Positions 36,401 through 49,300 are shown, numbered from the stretch's first letter. The stretch: 64,000 nt of DNA from Bolinopsis microptera (GCF_026151205.1 NC_087073.1:6469001-6533000); one strand, 5' to 3'. Notes: generated by a model from the letters alone, not told the origin. Program-made: numbers and translations.

Positions 36401-39400
36401 TATGCGGTCAGCCTGACTCGGCCATCAACTAAAATGTGCAGCTCAAATCAGGCTATTGTAACCTAATTGAAGGGGTGGGGCCGGAGGGGTTTGAGAGTCT
36501 AGCGGGAAATACTATTATTAGAAACTAACTCCTGGACAATAAACAAACTAAACTATTGTACTAACAAAACAGGTTCTACGACAGATTCCTGGTGGAGAAT
36601 GGTACCAAGATCAGGATATAATCTCGTACAATATCAAAGTGTTCCTGCTGCTGGCTCTAGTATTCCTGATCTCCTGGATACCGTGTTCTGTGCTTACTCT
36701 CAGAAAACTGTTTGATATCAGATACCAGCTATCTGACTGGAGGCTCGAGGTGAGAACTCTTGTGTTTTAGAGAAAGGCTGTTTTATTTGTATCATTTGAG
36801 TTTAGAAAGCCAGTGCCGTGAAAATAATATTGGTGTTTCCCTAGCAGTTGTATTACGTCTAATGTCTATGCAATGTGCAATGTGCATGACTCTATTTTTG
36901 AAGACATTCGGAAAATCTACTACGGTCCTAGGGAATTGTCTTGGATCATGGTTTTACGTACGGCAATCATATCATGACCTAAAATAAGAAATCTTGTAAT
37001 TTTCTAATATGCCAAAAGATAAGATATTCTTAGTCTTAGGGTTGAATGGTAAATCTAATGAGGTTCAATTAGTTAATTATTCCGGGGCGTGTCTTGTAAA
37101 TCATTCATCGATTCGGTTTTACGTTTTTCCAATCTGACGCTATGCATTTATCTACTCTTGTCGTGGTAAGAATTCGGGTGACCCAAATTAAATCACATCA
37201 TACGAGATTGAATTATCACAAAAACCAAGTAATTTTTGTTTAATTCTTTCTATCATCAATACGAGTAATAACCCAAAAGTTCAAGATATTTGTCGTTAAA
37301 CCATTTATAGTTAACAGACCACACTTCTCAGATGTTCAGTAAGTGGGTTGTGTACGTATCCCCTGTTATCTCCCCCTACGTCCTGATAATATCTTATCCT
37401 CCATTCCGACAAGCCTTCAAGCTGATGTGCTGTTGTAAGAGCGAGAAGGAGATCAGTTTCCAGACACTTTCCTCCATTCAGGGCACCGTCAATCTGTGAG
37501 TCTAGAAGTGATCTGTCGCGCTATTGTCGTGGTAAGTGTCACGTGACCAGAATACCGTTTTCTGATTGGTTTGTCACTGTCATGTATCAGGGACATACTC
37601 AAGAGTCCACTGCGAAGAGACGGCGAGAAGAGAACTCAAGACAATTGTGGGCAAACATTTAAGTACATTTTAAGTACGACCAGCCCTCAGCTATCTATAA
37701 CAATTGAGCCAGACCGCGGTACTAAACAGTTCAGCAGGAGTACTCAGCTGTTTCCTTGGAAACCAGACTGCACACAGTTTGTCAGAAACTAGTTGAAATG
37801 TTGAAACATGAGAGTTGTATGCTAGGATGAGCACTGAGCAGAAACTGAAGACAATAACTATTTCATTATTTATACCCATAACAAAATATTTGACGTTGTT
37901 ATTATTATAATATTATGTGTCTTTTTTAATAATATTTAACTTTATTTGTAATCTATGACCTCTCTTTATACAGCAAGTTTTATCATCAATTTCTATGAAG
38001 GGATTGTTGGCGATGATAAATACGATTTCAATTCATTTAACCAGATTAATTCTGGTTTAGTTTCTTCAATATAACATTAATTATAATGAAATTTATTCTA
38101 AGTTTTTAACAAGCTTGTCTTACTTGAAACGACAGCTCATAATTTCTTAAAAGTTTTATTTTAATCACGACACCATGAAAAATGAAAATCAGACATCCTG
38201 TCAGCCAGTCTGGTCCCTGGTGAGCATAGGTAAATTATAGCTATAAACTAAATAACTTTAACTTAACTTAATTTAACTTACAGACATGTAAGTGTAACTG
38301 AGGTGACACCGAGTCGTGTGAGTTTTTAGTGTTACTAAAAACTGAGGGTTGAGTCTCCTTGTTTCTCAAAATAATCAGATGAAATGTTGATAAATCTATT
38401 ATTGAGATACTCACGAGAATTTCAGACATTCCTACACTATATAACAGCATTGTACAGAGTTTCACAAAATTCTTCGCCCAAATTTGTAGTTGCCCGGTTG
38501 TCTCCCACCTTTAGCTTTATTGCAAAAACCTAACATTAAACGCGCCTCTTAACCCAACCTAACCTAACCAAAAAACATATTTAATCCCATCTCCGTGAGG
38601 GTGATTTAAGATGGGATACTAAGGTGATTTAAGGTCTTGATATTTGCCACACATTCCACATACCTGGTAGGTGTTCTGTTGAAAGTAGACGGGGAAGACG
38701 AGGGTAGCATCGTGTAATAGCTCCAGACTGCAATGAACCAGTGTCTCGTCCTAGACAGAGAGAAGGGTCGTAACAATTAACTTAATCAGGAGTGAATTCC
38801 ATTGAATCTGTCCCAAAACCATTACTGACAAATCGACAGTATTAAATCAAGATGAGGTATTTTAAAGACCAAAAGTTTCCATTTCAGATGGACATATTAA
38901 TACATAAACATTTTCGCCGTGCTTTCAAATTCAAACATTTCTTACCAGATCTAGAACAATCGTCTTGCGAGGGGTCTGTCTGGATTTCATTGGGAGCACT
39001 GAAATAGGAGCGGGGGTATTAAATCGTAATGGTGGAGTTACAGCTCTTAAATTCTTTGTCATGTTCTTTCACGGCTATATGCTTTTAGCGTTAAATATTT
39101 CTGTGGTTTTAGGTATGCTTGGGAAAATTCGGCGTTATGGTGGGAGCATATAATTTATATAATCATGAATGTTTAGGTTTGTCCTCGAAAGGTATTTAGG
39201 CAGCTATATTCACAGACCAGCCGCAGCCTCCGGTCCTCATAAAAGTACGGAATATTTACCAGCTGAGTTAAGCTTAAAATTGTGGCCAGTAACCAGTGTT
39301 TCCTTTCTAGAACTTCACTGTTCAACACGTGACTGAGACTCTGTGCGCTGATTGGACGAGAAACCGTGAGAATAACATCCGCAAACCCACTGCTAATCAG

Positions 39401-41491
39401 ATTACTCTCTTCTGCATAAAATTATACCCAAAACTAGTTCAACCAGGCTGGGCACATCACATTTGCCAAATTGTACCATCGCGGTGAGGCCTTGATCATC
39501 TTGGTCAACGTAAGGTCAAAATAGTTTGTTTTGACAAATATGGCCCTTAAAGGAAACGATTTATTAACGGTAAAGCCGGTGAACAACATCTCACTTCTAT
39601 TTTAAAACCGAGCTAGCGTGGAACTAATTGATCGGAACATGTTACCACAGGACACACAACCGCTTGCATGTCTAGATTTGAGCATTCTTATCCAACTTTC
39701 AGACTGTGTGCTAAATTCGATGTTTTGATTGTGCCAAATCGTACCTCTGTTACAGAAAGTAGTCATGAAATCACTGCAGTGGTAGCTGGATAAGCAGAAA
39801 AAACTCAGGCTTAGTTAACCTTTCTTGCACAACATGTCATGGTCATTAATTACATTTTTGGACGGAGGAAGTAGAGGCCGCAAATTATACACTAAGCTCC
39901 CAACATTTAGAATTACACAATTAATTGAATTTAAGATAATACCTAGTTCGGGGCAGATTCCCCACTTTCACGGTAATTTCACATTAAACTTCAATTTGTA
40001 AATTTATCCTCTCGTTTCGACTTTACATACTCTTAGAGCAGCCCAACTTAAAAACAAATCTTACCTGGTTTCCTAAACTTGAGGTACTCCGGCAGTGGGG
40101 GGACATGTTTGATGAAATAGTACGGGTCCTGCCAGTCCGGCATGCAGTCGTCTGGGTTGTCGTACGCGTGCAGGAGGTCCAGGTCGCTTTTACATTTGTA
40201 CTGTCGTGCTAATCCGGCACAGGTGTCGCACATTGGGAAGATTGGAGGTAGCTCTTCTTCTATATCTGGAGTGATATTAAGGTTCTAGTCACCACAGAAA
40301 ATGGGAAGATTTCACGTCGAAGAGTAATTTATGGTTATTGTTAGAAATCCTGTTATAACGTGTCGAAGACAAGGTAAACAAGCTTATTCTACGAAGGTGT
40401 TATTAAGACAATATTCTGATATTCATATTCTAAGAATGTTTGTTATATCGTATTGCTTTTTAACTATTGATACTTGTTAACCTTAAAACTTACTAAGCAG
40501 GAATTTCTAAGAATAATCATCATAATAATAATTATAAATAAATGCGACTTGCAAACAATGGTCCTATCCGGAAACTACAAAAGATAAATGAAAGGAGAGA
40601 AAATTCCTCAGATAAATTTTGGCCTCAGTCCAAAAGCAATTTGGCTGAACGTAGCTATGTTCAAATACCACCGGGGTTTGAAAAGGGAAATAGTACTCAC
40701 GTATTTGAGTCTGGGAGTCACTAGTGTCACTAGAGGTTGACTTCTGATCATCTTCATCTCTGTCCCTAGAAAAGAGGGTCAGCACTGGCGAGAGCAGCGA
40801 CCCTAATAGCGAGTGCCGCCTGAAAGATAGAAGATTTTAGGAACTTTAAATTTGCAGAAATATTATTATTTATATTATTTTAGATTGGTTGCTTACATCA
40901 CACCAGATAGTCGTAGACGTTTTGGAGTGGAAATTAAAATAATTGCTTTTCGTGTGCCCGAGAACATCTATATCGGCATGTAACGAAGTATCATAAATAC
41001 GTCTCAAAAATGTGTTGAAAATGCCTCAAAAACATGTCATTACTCATGAATCTTACTACGTACTATACTAAGTCCTGAATTCTAAACTGATTGGCTTACT
41101 TCGGAATTGATGGCGATGCGGGCGGTGAGCTTGTAATAACTGAAACAACAATAATATTATTGAGATGAAAAATTCATCAAGAGCAGTCCGCTCTGAAAGT
41201 TAGTTTCAGTAGATATTTTAGTGGATATTCGACCAGTGCCAAAGCAGTACGTTGAGTCGTCATGCACATCGAATCTTGATTATAGCGTGATACTTAAGAG
41301 AATACGGACCAGTCAAGAAGACCAGCTCTTTGATGTCTAAAAATCCCGATTAGGCATTCAATCAAATAATGTCTCCTCCTTCATAAAATGAAATTTGCGA
41401 TGTGTGACTGTTTGATAAATAACTCACAAGGATTGGCATCATAATCCTTAGATAACTTTATCTTCTTATTAGGGGTTTCTTCTGTCTCTGT
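24422..41491 (-). CDS. CTDSPL2: CTD small phosphatase-like protein 2 (partial, first exon(s) not found)
   Basis: Eleven minus-strand exons: 41491-41428, 41139-41100, 40819-40701, 40265-40065, 38998-38946, 38750-38664, 26922-26823, 26501-26428, 26083-25988, 25695-25600 and 24487-24422 (stop TAA). All junctions are GT-AG and all phases join, giving 331 residues. The family marks are [27 protein letters not shown] (specific to CTDSPL2 rather than the shorter SCP1-3), [61 protein letters not shown] and [19 protein letters not shown]. The HAD catalytic motif DLDET is present but split by an intron after DL. The enzyme is expected to remove phosphate from Ser/Thr residues of nuclear proteins. The open frame enters the first exon listed in phase 0, so N-terminal exon(s) lie to the right. 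The 11,741-bp intron (26923-38663) contains a GPCR gene on the other strand. Confidence 0.95.
26923..32420. other. Large CTDSPL2 intron, part upstream of the nested GPCR
   Basis: No further CTDSPL2 exon is needed here, because flanking exons join in phase. The GPCR promoter and any 5' UTR exon should lie in this stretch. A 73-codon basic minus-strand frame (27177-27398) shows no family resemblance. Only short duplications stand out. Confidence 0.4.
30558..30678. repeat. 62-bp tandem duplication
   Basis: GTGTTCAT.AGTGCTTGCTTGAATT and TTTCTAATACACACCCATAC are repeated once in tandem, with a period of 62 and few mismatches. Confidence 0.85.
32430..37792 (+). CDS. Divergent class A (rhodopsin-like) GPCR nested in a CTDSPL2 intron
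   Basis: Exons: (32421)32430-32522, 33323-33475, 33754-33870, 34456-34602, 35469-35597, 36573-36749, 37332-37495 and 37591-37792; 393 residues. The first six introns are all phase 0. Start ATG 32430 follows a TTTTTCAG acceptor, implying a 5' UTR exon. Seven membrane segments are visible: N25 (GNLTVIV, TM1), D54 ([11 protein letters not shown]2), WFGGDLWC with C81 facing C163 for the usual disulfide, sequons at N157/N158 in loop 2, P190 and Y198 (TM5), SWIP with W248/P250 (TM6) and SPYVLI with P287 (TM7). Departures: DRY is AVDQRH (D105-Q106-R107), the TM4 tryptophan is missing, and NPxxY is S286-P-x-x-L290. There is no opsin lysine. Ligand unknown. The last junction uses a perfect GTGAGT donor; if it is not spliced, a TGA at 37497-37499 ends a 327-residue form lacking the Ser/Thr-rich tail. 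Confidence 0.88.
33420..33622 (+). repeat. Partial duplication of GPCR exon 2 and its splice donor around (GTAACCAG)5
   Basis: The last ~55 nt of exon 2 and the first ~20 nt of its intron (33420-33500) recur at 33546-33620. Between them are five perfect 8-bp GTAACCAG repeats (33501-33540). The duplicated segment keeps an intact AAG|GTATGT donor at 33603. Using it would extend the exon by 127 nt and meet a TAA inside the 8-bp repeats. Confidence 0.93.
37793..38663. other. GPCR 3' flank within the CTDSPL2 intron
   Basis: AT-rich DNA between the GPCR stop (TAG at 37790-37792) and the next CTDSPL2 exon. No canonical AATAAA was seen on the plus strand soon after the stop, and no exon was found. 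Confidence 0.35.
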
Positions 41492-44400
41492 CTGGAGGAA
41501 TGATGTGTTAGATGGTCGTGTGGAACTCTATTGGCAAGCAGCTCACTGAAATCCACTTATATTGAATGATATAAGGTCATAAAAGCAAACCATTCCTTAA
41601 AACATAAATATTTCGCGGGAAATATGTCATTTAAGTTTATTCTAAGTCCAAATCAGGTTCCCTTTCGGTTGCCATGTTCAATGACTGGCCTGAAGCTTTC
41701 CACTTTTCATTGTGGCTGAAACTTGCGCCCTTAAACCAGATGTCACATTAAGACATGGCTTATAGCGTAATACATTTGAAAACTCCCGCCCAAGTATCCA
41801 CGCACGAATTATTTCAACATCCTAACAATATTTTCAACATTTAATTAAAGCTCCTTGTATTTCACAAGTGCGTGGAATGATCTATTCATGACCGTTCTAC
41901 CATTCTACCAAACTATTGCCTTAAATTCATATTGATAATGGCGAAATATTCATGTACTAAGGACGGAATGAAACATTTAGTAGATGAGACACACACAGAC
42001 AGAATGAATACAGCACTTTATTCGAAGATGTTACACAAATTTTGATGCAGACATTTCACACTTAGTAGCAAGTTCCAAAGAAATCACGAATGCAAGCTCT
42101 ATCTGTGATTGATTAGCACATGCATCGGTAGAAGACTTACCATGACTGCATTTCATATCATAGCTACTGTATGGAATTGTAATGTTATTCATGAATTGTT
42201 ATGTATGGAAGTTTTCCAAAAGGATAATTAAATTTAAGACTAGTAATTTCACCTATTTAATTACTAATTTTGGAAAGAAGCCAAAAAAGTAAAACATTAT
42301 GCGCGGCGCACGCGCGCAAATTATTGTAGTGGCTGCTAATTAATGCACTTTCTGTAAAACAAATCCTGAAAATTTGCTAGTACCAAGAGTTAAGTCTACC
42401 GTGATGGCCCAAAGCATGGTTCAAATCTGGGCGCGTACTGCGCGCAGCACTGTAACCCTGTGTGTGGCCTGTAATGTGATACGATAATTGCTGGAATATG
42501 TAGCCCTGGATAATACCTGGCCAAGTCATACACCTTATAGTGTTTAAGTTCACCAACGTATCAGCTTTCAACAGAGATATGTATAGATAGTAGCTCAGGG
42601 CGGGAAAAGTTATATCGACATTCCAGATATCTATGATAAGCGAAGTAAGTAAAAATGGTGCGTTTTAAAAGCGATAAGCTGTAGCGGTAGCCTGTCACTC
42701 GAAAACTAAATTACACATGTGGGCATAACACGATTCATATGTCTTGAAATTTTATAACGTTGTTTGATAGCGATCACAATATCATAGCAAGCTTTCTGTT
42801 AACAAATAAGAAAGAAGGATGCAGCCGGTAGCGTTGAGGTAAAAATGCCTGCCACAATTCATAAAATACGAACGATTAAATAACATTTTATTGGAACTCA
42901 ATCGGGGTTATCATTTTAACACAGTCAACAGCGTAACAAGATCCAGCATGTTGGTTGTAAGACTGCATTTCGAAACTTGGGCTAATGGACATCTCAGAGA
43001 ATTGATATAAGCAAATCAACATTTGTCTGAAAACAAACCCGGATAAATCCGACAAATTCATGTGTGTCAAAGATTCTCAGGAATTTCGCAAATACATTGA
43101 TTTTAACAGGATTGTCCAAGTTATTAAGTGACAGCTCCACCAACATAATGCCTTTAAACTGCTCGGGTAATTGCCATCACGCGACAAAACAAGTGTAAAC
43201 ATTACAAAAAATATGATGCATAATGAATATTAAGATTGTTACAATCATTGAGCTGTTCGTTTAAAACTAAGTTGGTATGTGACTATTGCAACATTGAATT
43301 ACTCGTTTTGTGTGCAATTTGCTGAAACAATATGCAATATGCAGCTGCATAGTATGGTTGAGCAATTTCAAAGCAAAATATCAAAGAAAATTAATGGGAT
43401 TGTGTTTAATAATAGTTGAACTATTAGGATGGAATGCTGGGTTACATTACAACGGGAAAATCATTTTAAGGAATAAATAGATCTAGATATAATGAGGGTA
43501 TATTAAATGTCTGCGTGATAACCTGATCAATCACGAAATCATCACCAATAAAGTTCGCCTATGAAAGTAAGCAAAAAGCCCAAACCGCACCTATCACGTT
43601 ACATTGCCTCTAAGCAACCCACAAAATTATATAAAAAGTAAAGGATGCTTATAGACTGATATAATACAATAACTCCCAAAACGTTTAAAAGAATACATCA
43701 CCAGCTCTAGTGAGTACTCACATACCTAAGCACATACCTAGTGAGTACTCACATACCTAAGCACATACCTACTACCTAGTGAGTACTCACATACCTAAGC
43801 AACTGCCAACTACTCAGAATTTTAACTTTCGCTTTTGATATTTCCATATTTGTCAATTAGATAATTTGATGTTGCAATTTGTGGTTGGTAATAGCACCAT
43901 GCCGCTGTGAATAACAGGTTATTTCCTACGAATTTTCAATACACTCGTACTACATCTATTCTTCGGATAGTATAGCTAATTGCAGACATGTTCATACTTT
44001 GCCAAGTTTCCCATTTGAGGCCATTGGTCTAAGAAATAATTTATTCTGTGAGATAAACTTGATTAAAACAGAAAGAAAAGCATGCCCTTTTCACGTGTAG
44101 ATGAAGTTACAAGACATCAATAAAAACATAAATAAAACGTTAACAAATGATAAGGAATCAAAATGTGGATGGTGATCAAAATGATGCCGACCTGTCATCT
44201 TTGTGAGAATATCCAATAGATCTGGATTCAGGTGAGTGAGTGAACCACACTTTTCAAGTGTTCACAGCAAACGAACTTTTTAACAAGTTGATGGGTTTTG
44301 AAGATTTTGTTTGGTTTAAAGACCCGAGGGCCACCCTTAAGGGCTTTGAAACCGGTTTATTGACAATATAATATATAAATAAACTGAAATCGTAACATTC

Positions 44401-45899
44401 ATGTCAATACTAACTGAAATAATACAATCTGTAGTTAAAATAATAATACTTACTGTCACTTAATTAAGATATATGATGTAATAAAATAAATTTCTTTTAT
44501 TTCCACACTAATTCTCACACCAAGCTTTAATTCACACACCAAAACTTTAAATTTTATCAGACTACAAATGTCCTAATATAGAAGTCTCTTATCTTTAGTT
44601 AAAAAGGCAGGGGTGCAGCCGTTTAACTTCAATTAAAATTAAAATAATTGATCACGCTGGATCACGATGTTTTTCTATCAAAATCAGCTAGGCGTTATTT
44701 GAATCGCCGGGCTCTGTGTGGTACTGTGTAGTGGGAAGTGGGTGTGTGTGCGCATGGTTGTTATTATGATGCGTTGAGATCAAGTACGTTGATGATATGT
44801 GATCTTGTGCGTGTTGTGCTGATAAGGCTTTAATTGAGCAATTTCCTAGTTCCACCTAAATAGAGTGCTTTGTGGAGTTTATACACTCAATGAGTAGATC
44901 AAAGTAAGTTACTTATTGAGAGTACGGACGATAGGTGGAAGGTTGTCTGTCAGCAGCAAAACATGCCGGATAAAAATGAGGTAAAAATAAAGCTAATCTA
45001 TTTTTTGATTTGTAAGAAACTGGGTCATGAGTGCAGAGTGCTGCAGTCATGTGAGTATCAAATCAAAATCAAAACGTGCAACTAGCTTATTTCTAATCAA
45101 AGATTTTAAAACAAAATTTGTGATGCTAATATCACAAGTAGTTACTACTGGCACCACAGCAATTAAAATGTTACTACAATAATAACGAACAGCTCGTTTT
45201 TTGTACTTACAGTAAACCAAGACGATAGGCTTCTAAGGCGATTCATACCATGCTACTCCTGCAAATATTTACTTTAAATTACTGAAGTAAACATACTATT
45301 CAGAATAGAACATTTAATGTACACAATGGTTCTAGAGATACAGTGTATTAATCCTTGTATATTTATTAAAAAATTTCCCAGGGTTTATGTCTTGCTATCG
45401 ATTGTCCATTTTAGAAGCAGCACCTTCCCTTATTCCCAAATGGTTCCTGCCACTAGCAATGATCTGGTATATTCCTAGATGACAAAGGTAAATCCAAATG
45501 GAACTCAGTAAAATGTAAAAGATTAGGGTTCCTGACTTGAAGGAGTTAATGAAGTGGCTACACTGCTACAGCCAGGCTTTCATCAGAATGTTCCCAAACC
45601 CTAATGGGTTGGGTCCTATCCTAATTCTATCCTGGGACTATGAACAACACATTCCTGTAGAGAAACATTTGTGGCATATTAAATCACTGAGTCTATTATC
45701 ATGTTAATTTTCTGAAATTATCATTGTGTGTCACTATGGAAGGTTAGAGTGTGTAAATGCTACCTTCTGAATGGATTTGCTAGAACCAGTTGGTAATGCT
45801 TGTGATCCAATGTAGGAAACATTTTGGAAGATTTTTGAATAGTTCAAGCTCTTTTGCCGTTTAATAGAAATTTAAATTCATTTTAAATTTAAATTTAAT
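41492..45899. other. Upstream of recognised CTDSPL2 exons, no gene identified
   Basis: The missing N-terminal CTDSPL2 exon(s) and promoter should lie here or beyond, but no exon with matching phase and conserved sequence was found. A short basic tract, a minor tandem repeat (43700-43800) and AT-rich DNA are all that can be seen. Confidence 0.4.
43700..43800. repeat. Short tandem repeat of GTGAGTACTCACATACCTAA
   Basis: Three imperfect copies of a phrase containing GTGAGTACTCAC (itself a palindrome) and ATACCTAAGCA, spaced about 30-45 bp apart. Confidence 0.75.
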
Positions 45900-45900
45900 T

Positions 45901-46156
45901 ACGGCCGGGTGGTGTAGTGGTAACACGATCGCCTCCCAAGCGAACCCGGGTTCAAATCTGGTCGGATGCAAGTCGGCCAGTTACCAAGCTGTGATTTGGT
46001 GCAGCTACGGCTGGTGATACACACTCTCTGGCTCGTAGAACTAACCCCCCCTACAGCTAGTATAGTGCCTCGGCACAGAGTGGCTTAGGGTTACTGAAAA
46101 GAAGATAAGCAGCTCAGGCCATCCCAACGTTTGGGAGAGACCTGCCCTTGTATCTT
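45901..46156 (+). repeat. tRNA-Gly-derived SINE
   Basis: Starts with a tRNA-like head: A-box TGGTGTAGTGG, anticodon loop CTCCCAA (CCC, Gly) closed by CGC/GCG, and B-box GGTTCAAATCT. The T stem does not pair properly and there is no 3' acceptor half, so it is not a working tRNA. A ~180-bp unrelated body follows, ending in (TTG)n at about 46142-46153. Head, body and simple-repeat tail are the SINE plan; the internal boxes would drive RNA polymerase III. Confidence 0.8.
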
Positions 46157-46335
46157 GTTGTTGTTGACCAATCAGTGAGGTCGGTAAGAGTGACACCAGT
46201 CGCCATCAAGGTACCCGAACCAGTATATCTATATCCGGAGAAAATGTTGATGCAATCAAAATTTTGAATATGTCCATATTCAAATTTTAGTTTTCCGTGA
46301 CCTAAATTTCACTGTTTTGACTGAATTTTCCTTGA
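46157..46335. repeat. Dispersed repeat, also at 58318-58490
   Basis: GACCAATCAGTGAGGTCGGT, CATCAAGGTAC, GAACCAGTATA and CTAAATTTCACT occur in the same order and spacing at both places. Here it lies between the SINE and the dead LINE. Confidence 0.8.
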
Positions 46336-46359
46336 ATGACCATCTACCAATGTCACAGA

Positions 46360-49300
46360 GGATCTTCTCCAGAGCAGAGGTAGAGTTGAGAAGGCAGTAC
46401 TAGAATTTGACGGCTTAAAAGCCAGTGGACCTGACGGTCTGCGCCCTATAATGCTACAGAAGGGACTACCACTCATAGGCGATGTCTTCACAAAACTAAC
46501 AAAGGCAAGTTTCCAAAGTGGATATGTTCCTGATAGCTGGCACAACTCGACAGGCATTTTCCTACCAAAACCAGGGAAAACTGACTAATATAACCCTAAA
46601 TCCTACTGAACCATCACTCTGGCTCCAATACCACTCAAGTGGATGGAACGAATAGTGTTATCAGTTATGGCATATGGAGGAAGACCTTAAGATATACTCT
46701 AAGCTTTAAAAAAACAATACGGTTTTGTAAAAGGTGCCTCAACTGAGACAGCTTTACACAAAATAGTACACAAAATAGAATGGACAATCATAAGCTCCGG
46801 TATGGCTCTAGGAACTTTCTTATATGTCGAAGGGGCCTTTGACAATGTAGCTTTCAAGTCTATAGAGAAGGCCCTGAACCGGAAATGTGAGTTGTCCTCA
46901 TTCAACAAATGGATTATGTTTCTACTCTGCAATAGAACCAAAAACGTGGAACTAAACGGATGCAAGGTGGGATCCTGTCTCCATTCTTATGGAACCTGGT
47001 AGTTGACAGTCTCATGTCGTACACCAGAGAATAGAGATATGATCTCATGTGACCTCAAGGGTTTGCGGACGATATTGCATTATAAGCTACGTTGGAGGGA
47101 CCTGCAACATGTGGCAACCAAGGCTTTGATGCTGATCATCTCAGAGAGATGACACAGCAAAGTCTTGAAGCCATCATGAACTGGTGCACTGATAACGTGC
47201 TGAAACTAAGTACACTAAAAACACATACTGTAATGTTCACTTGGACGAGGAAATGGGTATTCTTAGAACCTCTAACAATGAACGGAACTGAAATAAGTAT
47301 GCGAAATTCCACTAAGTTTCTAGGAGTAACACTCGATAGCAAACACACGTGGAATGACCACATCAAAAACCAGTGTAAAAAAGCCAAAGGCATACTCATG
47401 GATTGCAGGAGAGCCATTGGACCAACATGGGGGTTCACCCCCAAGACCATGAAATGGATATATATCAGACCTTCCTTGACATCACTGCAACAATCTGGCT
47501 CACTGATGTGTCCAAAAAACATAACTTAACAATCCTAAGCTGCGTACAGCAGCTAGGGAATATTCTCATAACAGGAGGGTTACCATCAACTCATGGAGCA
47601 GCTCTAGACATCATCACCGGAATTATCCCCATTGACCTGGTGATAGAAGAGGAAGCAGCAAAAGGAGCTCTTAGACTCAAATCCAACAACCACTGGATAC
47701 ATAAGCCAATGGTTTTAACAAGAAGGGCAACCTAACCATGCCACCCACACAAAACTAAACGAACAATTACTAAAGGCTATCAATCTCAATTGTGAAGGGC
47801 AAGATCAACAGACAAGATCAACAGGAACTTTCTTATATGTCGAAGGGGCCTTTGACAATGTAGCTTTCAAGTCTATAGAGAAGGCCCTGAACCGGAAATG
47901 TGAGTTGTCCTCATTCAACAAATGGATTATGTTTCTACTCTGCAATAGAACTAAAAACGTGGAATTAAACGGATGCAAGGTGGGATCCTGTCTCCATTCT
48001 TATGGAACCTGGTAGTTGACAGTCTCATGTCGTACACCAGAGAATAGAGATATGATCTCATGTGACCTCAAGGGTTTGCGGACGATATTGCATTATAAGC
48101 TACGTTGGAGGGACCTGCAACATGTGGCAACCAAGGCTTTGATGCTGATCATCTCAGAGAGATGACACAGCAAAGTCTTGAAGCCATCATGAACTGGTGC
48201 ACTGATAACGTGCTGAAACTAAGTACACTAAAAACACATACTGTAATGTTCACTTGGACGAGGAAATGGGTATTCTTAGAACCTCTAACAATGAACGGAA
48301 CTGAAATAAGTATGCGAAATTCCACTAAGTTTCTAGGAGTAACACTCGATAGCAAACACACGTGGAATGACCACATCAAAAACCAGTGTAAAAAAGCCAA
48401 AGGCATACTCATGGATTGCAGGAGAGCCATTGGACCAACATGGGGGTTCACCCCCAAGACCATGAAATGGATATATATCAGACCTTCCTTGACATCACTG
48501 CAACAATCTGGCTCACTGATGTGTCCAAAAAACATAACTTAACAATCCTAAGCTGCGTACAGCAGCTAGGGAATATTCTCATAACAGGAGGGTTACCATC
48601 AACTCATGGAGCAGCTCTAGACATCATCACCGGAATTATCCCCATTGACCTGGTGATAGAAGAGGAAGCAGCAAAAGGAGCTCTTAGACTCAAATCCAAC
48701 AACCACTGGATACATAAGCCAATGGTTTTAACAAGAAGGGCAACCTAACCATGCCACCCACACAAAACTAAACGAACAATTACTAAAGGCTATCAATCTC
48801 AATTGTGAAGGGCAAGATCAACAGACAAGATCAACAGGAACTTTCTTATATGTCGAAGGGGCCTTTGACAATGTAGCTTTCAAGTCTATAGAGAAGGCCC
48901 TGAACCGGAAATGTGAGTTGTCCTCATTCAACAAATGGATTATGTTTCTACTCTGCAATAGAACTAAAAACGTGGAATTAAACGGATGCAAGGTGGGATC
49001 CTGTCTCCATTCTTATGGAACCTGGTAGTTGACAGTCTCATGTCGTACACCAGAGAATAGAGATATGATCTCATGTGACCTCAAGGGTTTGCGGACGAAA
49101 TTGCATTATAAGCTACGTTGGAGGGACCTGCAACATGTGGCAACCAAGGCTTTGATGCTGATCATCTCAGAGAGATGACACAGCAAAGTCTTGAAGCCAT
49201 CATGAACTGGTGCACTGATAACGTGCTGAAACTAAGTACACTAAAAACACATACTGTAATGTTCACTTGGACGAGGAAATGGGTATTCTTAGAACCTCTA

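Noticed and set aside
44963-44980. Possible first exon (ATG followed by a GTAAAA donor)
   Set aside because: Six codons only, a weak donor and no downstream plus-strand exon found before the SINE.
45901-45975. Functional tRNA-Gly gene
   Set aside because: The T stem is mispaired and the acceptor stem has no 3' half; the sequence continues into a SINE body and tail.
47136-47522. Minus-strand 128-codon frames repeated at 47136, 48149 and 49162
   Set aside because: Mirror frames of the triplicated reverse transcriptase core; they recur only because the DNA is triplicated.
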